A DNA stretch of 41,942 bases from a virus: positions 1 through 41,942 of the IMG/VR virus record IMGVR_UViG_3300021389_000047; one strand, given 5' to 3'. Numbering within the stretch: the first letter of the stretch is position 1; each line of letters opens with the position of its first letter. Under the pieces are notes generated by a model that did not search any database, was not told the origin of the DNA, and was given only the letters and a program-made list of their open reading frames with translations. Both the position numbers and the translations under genes were made by a program. Below, piece after piece: positions 8,993 through 16,820 of the stretch.

Positions 8993-9697
8993 ATGAAACC
9001 ATTTGTTATTCCAAGAACCGGATTTCTGAATGACTATACCCAATCTATGACCCTTGTTTATGCACTTGCACTTGCAGATAACATTTATGGTGAGTTTGGA
9101 TCGTGTCAGAATATTCGTCAACGCATAATAGAATTTATCGGCAATGGATTTTATTCTGCAGTTGACCCAAGCATTGGATGTATTCCGGATTTAAAAAAAT
9201 ACGAAGATATGCTCGATTGGTTTAAATTCAATCTTGTTATGAAAGCTATTGAAAAAGACCTCACTGGGTTTGAAAAGGCAATGAAAGATTTGATTCATAA
9301 GTATTATGACGAAAATCCTGCAAAGGCCGTTCAATATAATGATTTTGGGATAATTGCATCTATACCAAAGGTATACAAGGAAGCAAAAGAACGTGAATAC
9401 TTTGATGATATCATGGATACTGTTCGTTCTGGTAGTGAATATATTAGCAGAGAAAAACATCGTGACAACTATAAAATCAGGTTGATTTCGAAGCGATACA
9501 TTCGTGATAGATGTTTCTGGGTAATCAATGCTCTGTATGACGAAAAGCATCTTGTGACCTATTTTGATTCTAAAGATGACATAGAAAAAATTAAAGTAGG
9601 CGACTACTTTAAAATTAGAGCGACTGTGAAACGGCAACAGTTTTCGCAGTTTAATCAGTGCAAAGAAACACAATTTACCAGAGTTGCTTACGGCTAA
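8993..9697 (+). CDS. Unknown protein with OB-like C-terminus (234 aa)
   Basis: No known family recognised. The N-terminal ~190 residues are helical and charged. The C-terminal ~45 residues (KIKVGDYFKIRATVKRQ, then KETQFTRVAYG) read like a small beta-barrel of the OB type, where a GDxxKIRATVK strand pair is followed by a closing TQFTRV strand. It has its own strong early-type promoter and sits among replication and recombination genes, so nucleic-acid binding is plausible but inferred. Confidence 0.7.
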   Translation: MKPFVIPRTGFLNDYTQSMTLVYALALADNIYGEFGSCQNIRQRIIEFIGNGFYSAVDPSIGCIPDLKKYEDMLDWFKFNLVMKAIEKDLTGFEKAMKDLIHKYYDENPAKAVQYNDFGIIASIPKVYKEAKEREYFDDIMDTVRSGSEYISREKHRDNYKIRLISKRYIRDRCFWVINALYDEKHLVTYFDSKDDIEKIKVGDYFKIRATVKRQQFSQFNQCKETQFTRVAYG

Positions 9698-9703
9698 AAA
9701 AAT

Positions 9704-9753
9704 TGCCCCGTCTTCATTTTGTTGTTGACGGGGGCAGTCTCATTTTGTATTGT
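9704..9753 (+). promoter_or_regulatory. Hairpin merged with promoter TTGACG-17-TATTGT
   Basis: A GC-rich stem (TGCCCCGTC 9704-9712 with GACGGGGGCA 9727-9736, one bulged G) lies right after the upstream stop and is followed by GTCTCATTTT, so it may terminate. Its right arm contains part of a -35-like TTGACG (9725-9730), and TATTGT (9748-9753) follows at 17 bp. The hairpin is clear; the promoter is moderate. Confidence 0.5.
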
Positions 9754-9783
9754 GTTCTTATCAACTGTGAAAGGAAATAACCC

Positions 9784-10824
9784 ATGACTAAAGTTCTGAT
9801 CAAATCAGGTTTCGTTCGTAAAATTCCCGTGGACAACATGAAATTCAACATGATTTCTGGCATCAAGTCCGGTAAGTCTGGAATGTGGATTACGGTTGAC
9901 CCCAACTCTGCGGTTGGCGATAACGCCGAAGAAGTAAAATCTATTGGTGCGAATGTTATTCGTGTCAAGCTGAATGATAAATCTTCCTTTGAATTTTTGG
10001 AAGAACAGCACACGGATGATGGCGATTATGATTTTTATTCTGAGCCTGTTATTGAAGAAACTGATGAAGAAATCGTAAACCGTATTCGTACCCGCTTCTC
10101 TATCCTTGAGGATATGACTAACGCTGCGGTAGATGGTATTATCAAGGGGCTAGTTGTTTCTGGTCCTCCGGGTGTTGGTAAGACATTCGGCATTGAACAA
10201 ATTCTTGAACGTGCAGAAATGTGTTCTTTGATTCAAGGCAGCAAGGCAAAGTATGGTGTTGAAAAGGGTTCGGCAACTCCTATTTCTCTGTATAAACTTC
10301 TATACGAATATAGTGAAGAAAATAGCGTCCTTGTTCTGGACGACAGCGATTCTATTCTGTATGACGAAGTTTCTCTGAACCTCCTTAAAGCTGTTCTTGA
10401 TAGCGGCAAAAAGCGCCGCGTTTCGTGGCGCAGCGAAACCCGCTCACTTGAACGTGACGGTGTTCCCGATACTTTTGAATTCAAGGGCGGCGTGATTTTT
10501 ATCACGAACCTTAAACTGGAAAATACTCGTGGTAAAATTGGCGACCATATGAAGGCATTGCTTTCTCGTTGCCATCACATTGATCTTGATATCAATAACA
10601 CCCGCGAGAAATTCCTTCGTTGTAAGCAAATCATTGACGATGGTATGCTTCGCAATAAAGGTTTCAGCGAAGACGACCAAGCACAACTTCTTGAATTTGT
10701 TCGCACGAACCAAGAAAAGCTTCGCGAACTGTCTTTGCGTATGGTCAGCAAAATTGCTGATCTTTACCAAATGTCGCCTGACCGCTGGCAGGAATATGCA
10801 GAAAACACCTGCATGTATCGATAA
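9784..10824 (+). CDS. AAA+ ATPase of unknown role
   Basis: 346 residues. Walker A GPPGVGKT (127-134), Walker B VLVLDDSD (182-189), and a sensor-like FITN (in GGVIFITNLKLE). A putative arginine finger region is in HMKALLSRCHHIDLDI. The N-terminal ~100 residues are a separate beta-rich, acidic region. AAA+ proteins of this shape remodel complexes or load rings; the substrate is unknown, and it is not gp44, whose clamp-loader signatures are missing. Codons differ from the neighbours, with more CGT/CGC, GTT and CTT and fewer AGA and ATA, which may indicate high expression or separate ancestry. Confidence 0.8.
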   Translation: MTKVLIKSGFVRKIPVDNMKFNMISGIKSGKSGMWITVDPNSAVGDNAEEVKSIGANVIRVKLNDKSSFEFLEEQHTDDGDYDFYSEPVIEETDEEIVNRIRTRFSILEDMTNAAVDGIIKGLVVSGPPGVGKTFGIEQILERAEMCSLIQGSKAKYGVEKGSATPISLYKLLYEYSEENSVLVLDDSDSILYDEVSLNLLKAVLDSGKKRRVSWRSETRSLERDGVPDTFEFKGGVIFITNLKLENTRGKIGDHMKALLSRCHHIDLDINNTREKFLRCKQIIDDGMLRNKGFSEDDQAQLLEFVRTNQEKLRELSLRMVSKIADLYQMSPDRWQEYAENTCMYR

Positions 10825-10840
10825 ATAATAAATAGAAATC

Positions 10841-10869
10841 TTGACATTCTCTTGAATTTTTGATATACT
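10841..10869 (+). promoter_or_regulatory. Sigma70-type promoter TTGACA-17-TATACT for uvsW
   Basis: TTGACA 10841-10846, 17-bp spacer, TATACT 10864-10869. The expected start is near 10876, inside the loop of the hairpin at 10865-10889, so the promoter's -10 forms part of that hairpin's left arm. Confidence 0.75.
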
Positions 10870-10896
10870 GAGGTTAAATACCTCAGTATATTTTTT
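10865..10896 (+). terminator. Terminator overlapping the uvsW promoter
   Basis: A perfect 10-bp stem ATACTGAGGT/ACCTCAGTAT (10865-10874 and 10880-10889) with a 5-nt loop is followed by A and T6 (10891-10896). Transcripts from upstream would form the full hairpin and stop. Transcripts from the overlapping promoter begin in the loop, lack the left arm, and should escape. Confidence 0.7.
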
Positions 10897-10906
10897 AAGG
10901 AGAATC

Positions 10907-12364
10907 ATGAAAGTCAAGATAGTATTAAAAGATGAAGTAAATTGTAGGCTAGAGAATCTTCCATTAGAAGACAGAAAGTATCTAAGCAAAAAATACTCAC
11001 TTATGCTACCGTATGCGTATCACACACCAGCGTTCAAATTAGGCAGATGGGATGGAAAAGTAAACTTCTTTTCAGTAGGTGGCGGAACATACAATAACAT
11101 ACTTCCAGAAATTTTAGAATACCTAGTATCAAAAAAGTATGATTTTGATCTAGAAGATAAACGGGTCAGCTACGATTTTAGCGGAATGAAACCCGTAACA
11201 GAAACCAGCTTATCGCATATAAAATGGCCAGAAGGCCACCCACATGCTGGCGAACCAGTGATGTTGCGCGACTATCAGGTTAACGCAGTAAACAAGTTTA
11301 TAGAACACCCGCAGGCCATACAAGAACTTTCTACTTCTAGCGGCAAGACTATTATTACTGCAACGCTGTCTATGATCGTAGAACAGTATGGGAAAACAAT
11401 AGTAATTGTTCCAAACAAAAGTCTTGTTGAACAGACTCTAGAAGACTATGAAAATGTTGGTCTTGATGTTGGTGTGTATTACGGCGACAGAAAGGACTTA
11501 GACAAAACGCATACCATATGCACATGGCAAAGCTTAGAAGCCATGGAACGTCAATTCCGTGATGAAAAGCGAAAGGATGGGCTAAAAGAGTACTCAGAAG
11601 GTATTATCGCAGTCATAGTTGATGAGGCGCACGGCGCTGATGCAACCGTCCTAAAGCGCATTCTTACAGGACCGTTTGCCAATATACCGTTGAGATGGGG
11701 ACTAACTGGAACCATACCAAAAGACAGTGTTTCGCAGATGTCACTTAGAATAAATTTAGGTGATGTAGTAAACCAAGTCAAAGCTTCAGAATTGCAAGAA
11801 CGTGGTGTGTTATCTAGCTGCGATATTAAGATATTACAAACACAAGATAATGTTTTTTATAATAATTATCAAAGTGAAACTGCATTTCTTGCCGGAGACC
11901 CAGAACGAATAAAGTGGATGGCGGAAAAAATAAGAGAAGTGTGTTCAACTGGTAACACTCTTATTCTTGTTGACAAAATAAAAACAGGAAAAGAATTAAA
12001 CAGACTTGTTCCAGATAGTGTTTTTGTCCATGGGGTTGTAAAGCAAAAAGACCGAAAAGCAGAATATAAAAGTATTAATGATAGCGAAAATAAGCCACTC
12101 ATTGCAACTTATGGTGTAGCGGCAGTTGGGATTAGTATTACGCGATTGCAAAATGTTATCATGATTGAGTCCGGTAAAAGTTTTGTTAGAGTTATTCAAA
12201 GTATTGGCCGAGGCTTGCGAAAAGGATTTGATAAAGATCACGTAGATATTTGGGACATTTGTTCAAATGCAAAATACAGCAAACGGCATCTTACGGAAAG
12301 AAAGAAATTCTATAAACAGGCCGAATATCCATTTAAAATAATAAAAGTAAATTACAAGGAATAA
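10907..12364 (+). CDS. uvsW: UvsW RNA-DNA/branched-DNA helicase
   Basis: 485 residues (T4 UvsW 503), an SF2 helicase. The N-terminal domain (AFKLGRWDGKVNFF) is the UvsW substrate-recognition module. The helicase core has Q-like MLRDYQVNAV (119-128), Walker A LSTSSGKTI (141-149), DEAH (239-242), motif III GLTGT and motif VI QSIGRGLRK. It unwinds R-loops and drives fork regression and branch migration, switching off origin-dependent replication in T4. AAGGAG precedes ATG 10907. Confidence 0.94.
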   Translation: MKVKIVLKDEVNCRLENLPLEDRKYLSKKYSLMLPYAYHTPAFKLGRWDGKVNFFSVGGGTYNNILPEILEYLVSKKYDFDLEDKRVSYDFSGMKPVTETSLSHIKWPEGHPHAGEPVMLRDYQVNAVNKFIEHPQAIQELSTSSGKTIITATLSMIVEQYGKTIVIVPNKSLVEQTLEDYENVGLDVGVYYGDRKDLDKTHTICTWQSLEAMERQFRDEKRKDGLKEYSEGIIAVIVDEAHGADATVLKRILTGPFANIPLRWGLTGTIPKDSVSQMSLRINLGDVVNQVKASELQERGVLSSCDIKILQTQDNVFYNNYQSETAFLAGDPERIKWMAEKIREVCSTGNTLILVDKIKTGKELNRLVPDSVFVHGVVKQKDRKAEYKSINDSENKPLIATYGVAAVGISITRLQNVIMIESGKSFVRVIQSIGRGLRKGFDKDHVDIWDICSNAKYSKRHLTERKKFYKQAEYPFKIIKVNYKE

Positions 12365-12366
12365 AA

Positions 12367-12867
12367 ATGAACATATTGACATTAGACAACGAATCGTATA
12401 ATATAGATTTCGTACCAGAACAAATAGACGACATAAGATACTCTGTATTAGATTACAGTAATAGACACGATGTAGATTATGTTTTCCAACCGCTCGTATT
12501 TTTAGAAATATTTACAGCACCTGCTGCTGTTCTGAACATAGGCGGAAATATAATTAATGTGCCACTTGATTGGAATATTATAATTGGGGATACAGGGGTC
12601 GGTGATCCAGAAATCGTTCCAGTATCATCACTCACTACACGCGGATTTAAAGCATTTTGTTTTAATCCATTAAGTAGTATAATCCCATCATATAAAGAAG
12701 TAAAATTAGTTAATGTTTTTAATCAAATGAAGTGGTATTTTCCAAAATTAAAGTACGGACATTTCCTTACTACTCCGATTGAAGATAAAGAAAAACCAGA
12801 ATGTGTGTACTTTATAAAAGAAGTAACTAAAATTCCAGATGTATTGGAATCAGAGGATTTGTGGTAA
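12367..12867 (+). CDS. Conserved unknown protein after uvsW (166 aa)
   Basis: Two bases after the uvsW stop, with AAGGA in the uvsW tail as ribosome site. It is beta-rich with a hydrophobic core (PLVFLEIFTAPAAVLNIGGN, then VPLDWNIIIGD) and a C-terminal segment (MKWYFPKLKYGHFLTTPIED, then CVYFIKEVTKIPD). The shape suggests a small globular beta protein. I cannot assign a function; it probably shares the uvsW transcript and the next gene overlaps its stop region (TAAATG). Confidence 0.65.
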   Translation: MNILTLDNESYNIDFVPEQIDDIRYSVLDYSNRHDVDYVFQPLVFLEIFTAPAAVLNIGGNIINVPLDWNIIIGDTGVGDPEIVPVSSLTTRGFKAFCFNPLSSIIPSYKEVKLVNVFNQMKWYFPKLKYGHFLTTPIEDKEKPECVYFIKEVTKIPDVLESEDLW

Positions 12868-13335
12868 ATGAAGAAGAGATTACTAGATATAAAGACTGTA
12901 ATGAAAGTATTGGATACCAAGGATTACACATGGTACGCCAATCTAACTGAGGAAGAACACAAAGAGATTAGTCCTTGGCAGCTTATGAGATTTATGAGCA
13001 GCGTGGATAATAAAAATCGTGAGATTGTGGACTTTCATTTAATGTTTGTCAATGACTTAGTTAATGTAAATTTTAATACACTAAGGGAACATCCTGAATT
13101 GCAGTTAAGATTGATGCAAATAGTTGGCATGGGAATACCAATGTTTCACCCTTGGATACCGCCTGCAAAACGAGAAAAAGTAGATAAAGTTCGGCAATGG
13201 TTAGAAACAGTTTTCCCAGAATATAGCGAAGATGAAATTGAATTAATAAATTCTATTAATTCTAAAAATGAATTAAAGCAGCTTGCTAGTGACCACGGAT
13301 TAACTGATAAAGAGATTAAAGAAATTTTTGGATAA
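12868..13335 (+). CDS. Unknown helical protein, possibly gp62-like clamp-loader subunit
   Basis: 155 residues, helical, starting directly on the previous stop (TAAATG). The pattern SPWQLMRFMSS, then a helix with HPELQLRLMQIVGMGIP, FHPWIPPAKREK and a C-terminal helix pair (KQLASDHGLTDKEIKEI) loosely recalls the layout of T4-like clamp-loader small subunit gp62 (an N-R-x-x-S motif, a basic W-containing segment, then helices). I see no convincing gp62 signature, so this is a weak suggestion. No gp44 or gp45 gene is in the window to support it. Confidence 0.55.
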   Translation: MKKRLLDIKTVMKVLDTKDYTWYANLTEEEHKEISPWQLMRFMSSVDNKNREIVDFHLMFVNDLVNVNFNTLREHPELQLRLMQIVGMGIPMFHPWIPPAKREKVDKVRQWLETVFPEYSEDEIELINSINSKNELKQLASDHGLTDKEIKEIFG

Positions 13336-13336
13336 T

Positions 13337-13999
13337 ATGTTTGAATGCGAATATTGTAATAAATCATTTAAAAGAGAATCTACTATTTTCAAACATATGT
13401 GCGAAAAAAAGCGCAGATCGTTTGCAAAGGATGATCGCGATGTAAAGGCGGGTTATACCGCCTTTATATACTGGTATAATAGGTCATATGGCAATACACA
13501 TTCTAAGAAAAATTACACAGACTTTATGAACTCTAGTTTTTATAAACAGTTTGTAACATTTGGAAAATATATAACAGAATCTAAAATAAGTGATTGGGAA
13601 AGATATGTAGACTGGCTAATAAAGAATTCGGTAAAGTTGAACGATTGGTCTAAAGATTCTGTGTATTATAAGTTTTTTTATGAAATTATTAAAATTGAAA
13701 CACCCGAAAGAGCATTAGAGCGGTATATTATTTTTATGCAAAGTTGGGAAGAAAAGTTTGGAAAAAGTTGGAAGACATTTTGGGATAATGAGAACATATT
13801 CGCAATCGTAAATTATATAAAAGAAGGCAAAATCAGTCCTTGGATACTGTTTTCGTCAGATTCTGCGATGGAGTTTGTTCAAAATTTGCCAGATGAATTG
13901 TTGGTTGAGGTTGATGGTAGCATTGATTTGACATATTGGAATAACAAAATAAAACGCAATAAAGGTGATATAGAATGGATAAAGACGCTGTTGGAATAG
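13337..13999 (+). CDS. N-terminal zinc-finger protein, conserved in T4-like phages
   Basis: 220 residues from ATG 13337. Residues 3-25 form a C2HC finger: CEYC then a His and Cys in KHMCEKKRR. The rest is helical and aromatic-rich (SSFYKQFVTFGKYI, then DWERYVDWLIK, KISPWILFSS). I recall proteins with this finger plus the FYKxFxxF and ISPWILxxS motifs in cyanophage-type genomes, to my knowledge without assigned function. There is no clear Shine-Dalgarno sequence and the start sits 1 base after the upstream stop, so translation is probably coupled. Its 3' end overlaps the next gene by 25 bases. Confidence 0.7.
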   Translation: MFECEYCNKSFKRESTIFKHMCEKKRRSFAKDDRDVKAGYTAFIYWYNRSYGNTHSKKNYTDFMNSSFYKQFVTFGKYITESKISDWERYVDWLIKNSVKLNDWSKDSVYYKFFYEIIKIETPERALERYIIFMQSWEEKFGKSWKTFWDNENIFAIVNYIKEGKISPWILFSSDSAMEFVQNLPDELLVEVDGSIDLTYWNNKIKRNKGDIEWIKTLLE

Positions 14000-14568
14000 T
14001 TACGACTGATGTTGATATTGATATAGCAAATCGTGATATGATACTAGAATTATTTAGCAATGTTCCTGCTACAATTATAAAAAACAATAAAATAAAAAAG
14101 CATAACACTGGTGTATATTTTCATGAAGTTCCAGTAAACCCTTTTACTGGGTTGTGTAGCCTAGATTATCAAGATGCAGAAAATAATGGATTTTTCAAAG
14201 TAGATATATTGAATGTGAGTATATACAAAGATATACAAAATGAAGAACATTTGGAACAATTAAAAAATCGTGAACCTATGTGGGAATTGCTTGAAGAAGA
14301 AGAATTTTGCAATTTGCTTTTTCATATGAGGGGACATCATGGCATATGCAAAAAAATGAAACCAAATACCATATCAAAATTAGCGGCTGTCCTAGCTATG
14401 ATACGTCCATCTAAGAGATACCTTATAGGAAAACCTTGGGATAAGGTTTTTTCGGAAGTATGGACACCTCCAGAAGATGGAGGATATTATTTTAAAAAAA
14501 GTCACGCGCACAGTTATGGTGTAGCGGTTGTTGTCCATATGAATTTAATATGCGAACAAGTTACTTAA
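13975..14568 (+). CDS. DnaE-like fragment (bacterial Pol III alpha motif), function unknown
   Basis: 197 residues. The C-terminal half (residues ~127-190) has KPNTISKLAAVLAMIRPSKR and YFKKSHAHSYGVAVVVHMNL. These resemble two consecutive segments of bacterial DnaE: the region of the palm/thumb containing 'ALnRPg' and the FNKSHAxxYA motif near the C-terminal end of the polymerase domain. The polymerase catalytic aspartates are absent, so it cannot be an active polymerase. The N-terminal half has no recognised domain. It overlaps the zinc-finger gene by 25 bases. Confidence 0.65.
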   Translation: MDKDAVGIVTTDVDIDIANRDMILELFSNVPATIIKNNKIKKHNTGVYFHEVPVNPFTGLCSLDYQDAENNGFFKVDILNVSIYKDIQNEEHLEQLKNREPMWELLEEEEFCNLLFHMRGHHGICKKMKPNTISKLAAVLAMIRPSKRYLIGKPWDKVFSEVWTPPEDGGYYFKKSHAHSYGVAVVVHMNLICEQVT

Positions 14569-14944
14569 CTTTTTTGATAAGTTGAATATTCTTCTTTTTT
14601 GATTTATTTTTTAATAAATTTCTAAGTTTCACGGTAGGACCAGCTATTATTTCCAAATTCTTGTTAGAGAATGTCATCAGACAATACTCAAATTTGTCGA
14701 ACCTATCTCCTATTATAATATTAATCGGAAGTTGGCGGTTGGTCTCCCACCACCATTCTGTGGCTAATTTTAAAAACTCTTTCTTTTCTATATCTGACTT
14801 AATTAGCTCAATGCAATAAAAACTGGTTATATTTATATCTTCATTTTGAACTATGCCTACATATTCTTTAATTCCGCATTTTAATACAGACAAGAATGGA
14901 AAATTGTTTAAAATTTCATCATAATCTACGATACTTGAATTCAT
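14561..14944 (-). CDS. Conserved T4-like phage protein on minus strand (127 aa)
   Basis: Start chosen at 14944, where AAAGGAAG precedes the ATG on the minus strand; the frame is open further upstream but without a ribosome site. Motifs FLSVLKCGIKEYVGIVQNED, then ATEWWWETNRQLPINIIIGD and a basic C-terminus recur in T4-like phages of aquatic bacteria. The function is unknown to me. It is one of only two minus-strand genes in the window, converges on the + strand gene ending at 14568 (8-base overlap), and has its own late promoter at 14967-14974. Confidence 0.75.
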   Translation of the reverse strand: MNSSIVDYDEILNNFPFLSVLKCGIKEYVGIVQNEDINITSFYCIELIKSDIEKKEFLKLATEWWWETNRQLPINIIIGDRFDKFEYCLMTFSNKNLEIIAGPTVKLRNLLKNKSKKKNIQLIKKVK

Positions 14945-14966
14945 GTTACTTCCTTTGTTATTAATA

Positions 14967-14974
14967 TATTTATA
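14967..14974 (-). promoter_or_regulatory. Minus-strand late promoter TATAAATA
   Basis: The + strand reads TATTTATA, an exact late consensus on the minus strand. It points at the gene starting at 14944, with a leader of roughly 17 nt containing AAAGGAAG. Confidence 0.65.
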
Positions 14975-14978
14975 TTTC

Positions 14979-14986
14979 AATAAATA
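14979..14986 (+). promoter_or_regulatory. Plus-strand late promoter AATAAATA (divergent partner)
   Basis: A 7/8 match only 4 bp from the minus-strand late promoter and facing the other way. The expected start near 14992 precedes AGGAG (14997-15001) and ATG 15013. Confidence 0.5.
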
Positions 14987-15012
14987 TGTATATACTAGGA
15001 GTGATATGTAAT

Positions 15013-15786
15013 ATGGCACAACGCGAACAAGCATCAGGATTTACATTTCCGCAAAGGGGAAATGTTGTTAGAGGAACTTCCAGAACTGGAAGAAATATAA
15101 ATGCACCTTTCCGTGTATTAAAAGGGTGTGATACTCAAATACAGTTTTCCATTCAAGAACAAAATGGCCAAGCAACCAAATTATACAATAAATCAATAAA
15201 TGCAATTCTTGTAAAATCAAAAACTAATGATATCGTTTTTGACAAAAAGCTTAGAATAGAAAATTATGACCTTGGGGTTGCCTCCTTGGTTATTGGTTCT
15301 ATGGATACCTCAACAAAAGATGCTGGATATTATGATTTGGTATTGACGATAACAGATGAAAATTCTAATATTTCTCCTGTATATGTAAATTCCACATTTA
15401 AGATGGATTATTCTGTAGAAATAATTGAAAACTATATAGATACTGCTCCTAATCTTTTTGAATCAACTAACTTTGTATTAAGCAACGGAATTGGTTATAG
15501 TGACAAATACATAGGGCCTTCGCAAGTTTCAAACACTTTTGGAAATTCTACGGTTGCATTCTACGGAACTAATTTTGTTGGAAAAATTGGAGTAGAGGCA
15601 ACTCTTGTTATAAGTCCAAATGAAAGCGATTGGTTTCCTCTTGACCTAACACTTGTTACTCCGCAAAAAGAATACGACGGATTTACTGGCGTAGATGCGT
15701 TTGTATTTGAAGGAAAATTTAATTGGGTTAGATTTACTGTAGAAACAGTCACTGGGGCTATTGACAAAGTTCTTTATATAGTGTAA
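15013..15786 (+). CDS. Probable virion structural protein (257 aa)
   Basis: Start at ATG 15013, 11 bases after AGGAG; the ATG at 15006 runs straight into a stop. It is rich in beta-strands, Asn, Thr and Gly. Residues ~30-140 look like an immunoglobulin- or BppU-like baseplate/fibre domain (FRVLKGCDTQIQFSI, then AGYYDLVLTITDENSN). The C-terminal ~90 residues form a second beta domain (VEATLVISPNESDWFPLDL, then FNWVRFTVE). A late-type promoter supports a structural role. The exact identity is unknown. Confidence 0.65.
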   Translation: MAQREQASGFTFPQRGNVVRGTSRTGRNINAPFRVLKGCDTQIQFSIQEQNGQATKLYNKSINAILVKSKTNDIVFDKKLRIENYDLGVASLVIGSMDTSTKDAGYYDLVLTITDENSNISPVYVNSTFKMDYSVEIIENYIDTAPNLFESTNFVLSNGIGYSDKYIGPSQVSNTFGNSTVAFYGTNFVGKIGVEATLVISPNESDWFPLDLTLVTPQKEYDGFTGVDAFVFEGKFNWVRFTVETVTGAIDKVLYIV

Positions 15787-15789
15787 TAT
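15761..15789 (+). promoter_or_regulatory. TTGACA-17-TAATAT promoter giving a leaderless primase mRNA
   Basis: TTGACA 15761-15766, 17-bp spacer, TAATAT 15784-15789, inside the end of the upstream gene. The expected start (about 15796) coincides with the primase ATG at 15797, and there is no Shine-Dalgarno sequence upstream. It has the same design as the promoter at 23914-23942. Confidence 0.6.
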
Positions 15790-15796
15790 AATTCAT

Positions 15797-16807
15797 ATGA
15801 GTCTTAGTTTTACTGAATTTGTCAGGCGGTGCGTACCGCATGATTGGAAATTATCATCTAGTGGATGGACGCATGGGAACTGTCCTATGTGTGTATTAAA
15901 TGGAGAACCGCGTCTAGATACAAAAGGTCGCGGCGGGTTTAACTTTGATAATGGAGGAATTTCATATAATTGCTTCAATTGTAGCTACGCCGTGAGATGG
16001 GAGATAGGTGGGAATATAAGTAATAAACTCACTAGATTGCTTATTCAGTTTGGCGCAGAAAAAGCAGAAATACAGCGTTTTAAATTTCAGATTAAGATGC
16101 AAGCAGAATTACTTAATGACATTCCGAAGAAACCTGAAATAAAATGGAAAGATACTATAGCAAGTTGGAAACCAATTGACTTGCCGCCAAAGACAAAAAA
16201 ACTATTTGAAATTCCAAATATAAACCAAGATTCTTTTGAGATGCAAGCAATTGAATACATAGTTGATAGAAATTTAGATATTACGGATGATTGGTATATT
16301 AGTGACTACTACACCTACAAAAATAGAGTAATATTACCGCTCAGATATAATAATAATATAGTAGGACATACTTCTCGTCTTATAAAACCTGTAAAGAATT
16401 ACCCAAAATACCTAAAAAACGCACCAAAAGATTATGTATACAATTTAGATGCGCAAAAATTTGATAAAAAATATGTCATTGTAACAGAGGGATATTTTGA
16501 TGCACTACTAATGGATGGCGTTGGGATAGGTTCAAATTATATCAGCGACCAGCAGGCGGATATAATAGAATATCTAAATAAAGAGATCATTGTATTGCCC
16601 GATGCAAATGCTCCGAGTAGACGACTAGCTATGTCTGCAATAAACCGTGGTTGGTCAGTGTCATATCCTGAATGGGATAACGGCATAACCGATGCAAATG
16701 ATGCAGTAAACAAATATGGAAGGCTTTTTACCGTATATTCGGTATTAGAGTCTGTTGTAAGAAATTCTACCAAAGCCAAAGTAATGGCAAAAATCTGGTG
16801 TTCGTAA
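15797..16807 (+). CDS. 61: DNA primase gp61
   Basis: 336 residues (T4 gp61 342). The zinc-binding N-terminus has CPMC (29-32) and CFNC (59-62). The TOPRIM core shows VIVTEGYFDAL with E231, then VLPDANAPSR (D269), where many primases have a DxD; here the second acid is Asn. It makes pentaribonucleotide-type primers with helicase gp41, whose gene starts 13 bases downstream. No Shine-Dalgarno sequence precedes the ATG, and the promoter position predicts a leaderless transcript. Confidence 0.92.
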   Translation: MSLSFTEFVRRCVPHDWKLSSSGWTHGNCPMCVLNGEPRLDTKGRGGFNFDNGGISYNCFNCSYAVRWEIGGNISNKLTRLLIQFGAEKAEIQRFKFQIKMQAELLNDIPKKPEIKWKDTIASWKPIDLPPKTKKLFEIPNINQDSFEMQAIEYIVDRNLDITDDWYISDYYTYKNRVILPLRYNNNIVGHTSRLIKPVKNYPKYLKNAPKDYVYNLDAQKFDKKYVIVTEGYFDALLMDGVGIGSNYISDQQADIIEYLNKEIIVLPDANAPSRRLAMSAINRGWSVSYPEWDNGITDANDAVNKYGRLFTVYSVLESVVRNSTKAKVMAKIWCS

Positions 16808-16820
16808 TAGGAGATAATAA

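Noticed and set aside
10444-10989. Long antisense open frame opposite the AAA+ gene
   Set aside because: It crosses a terminator-promoter region, has no ribosome site and opposes a clearly functional ATPase; a shadow frame.
12376-12402. TTGACA-15-TATAAT inside the start of the 12367 gene
   Set aside because: Both hexamers are perfect, but the spacer is 15 bp, it lies within coding sequence and no gene starts at a sensible distance downstream; probably fortuitous.
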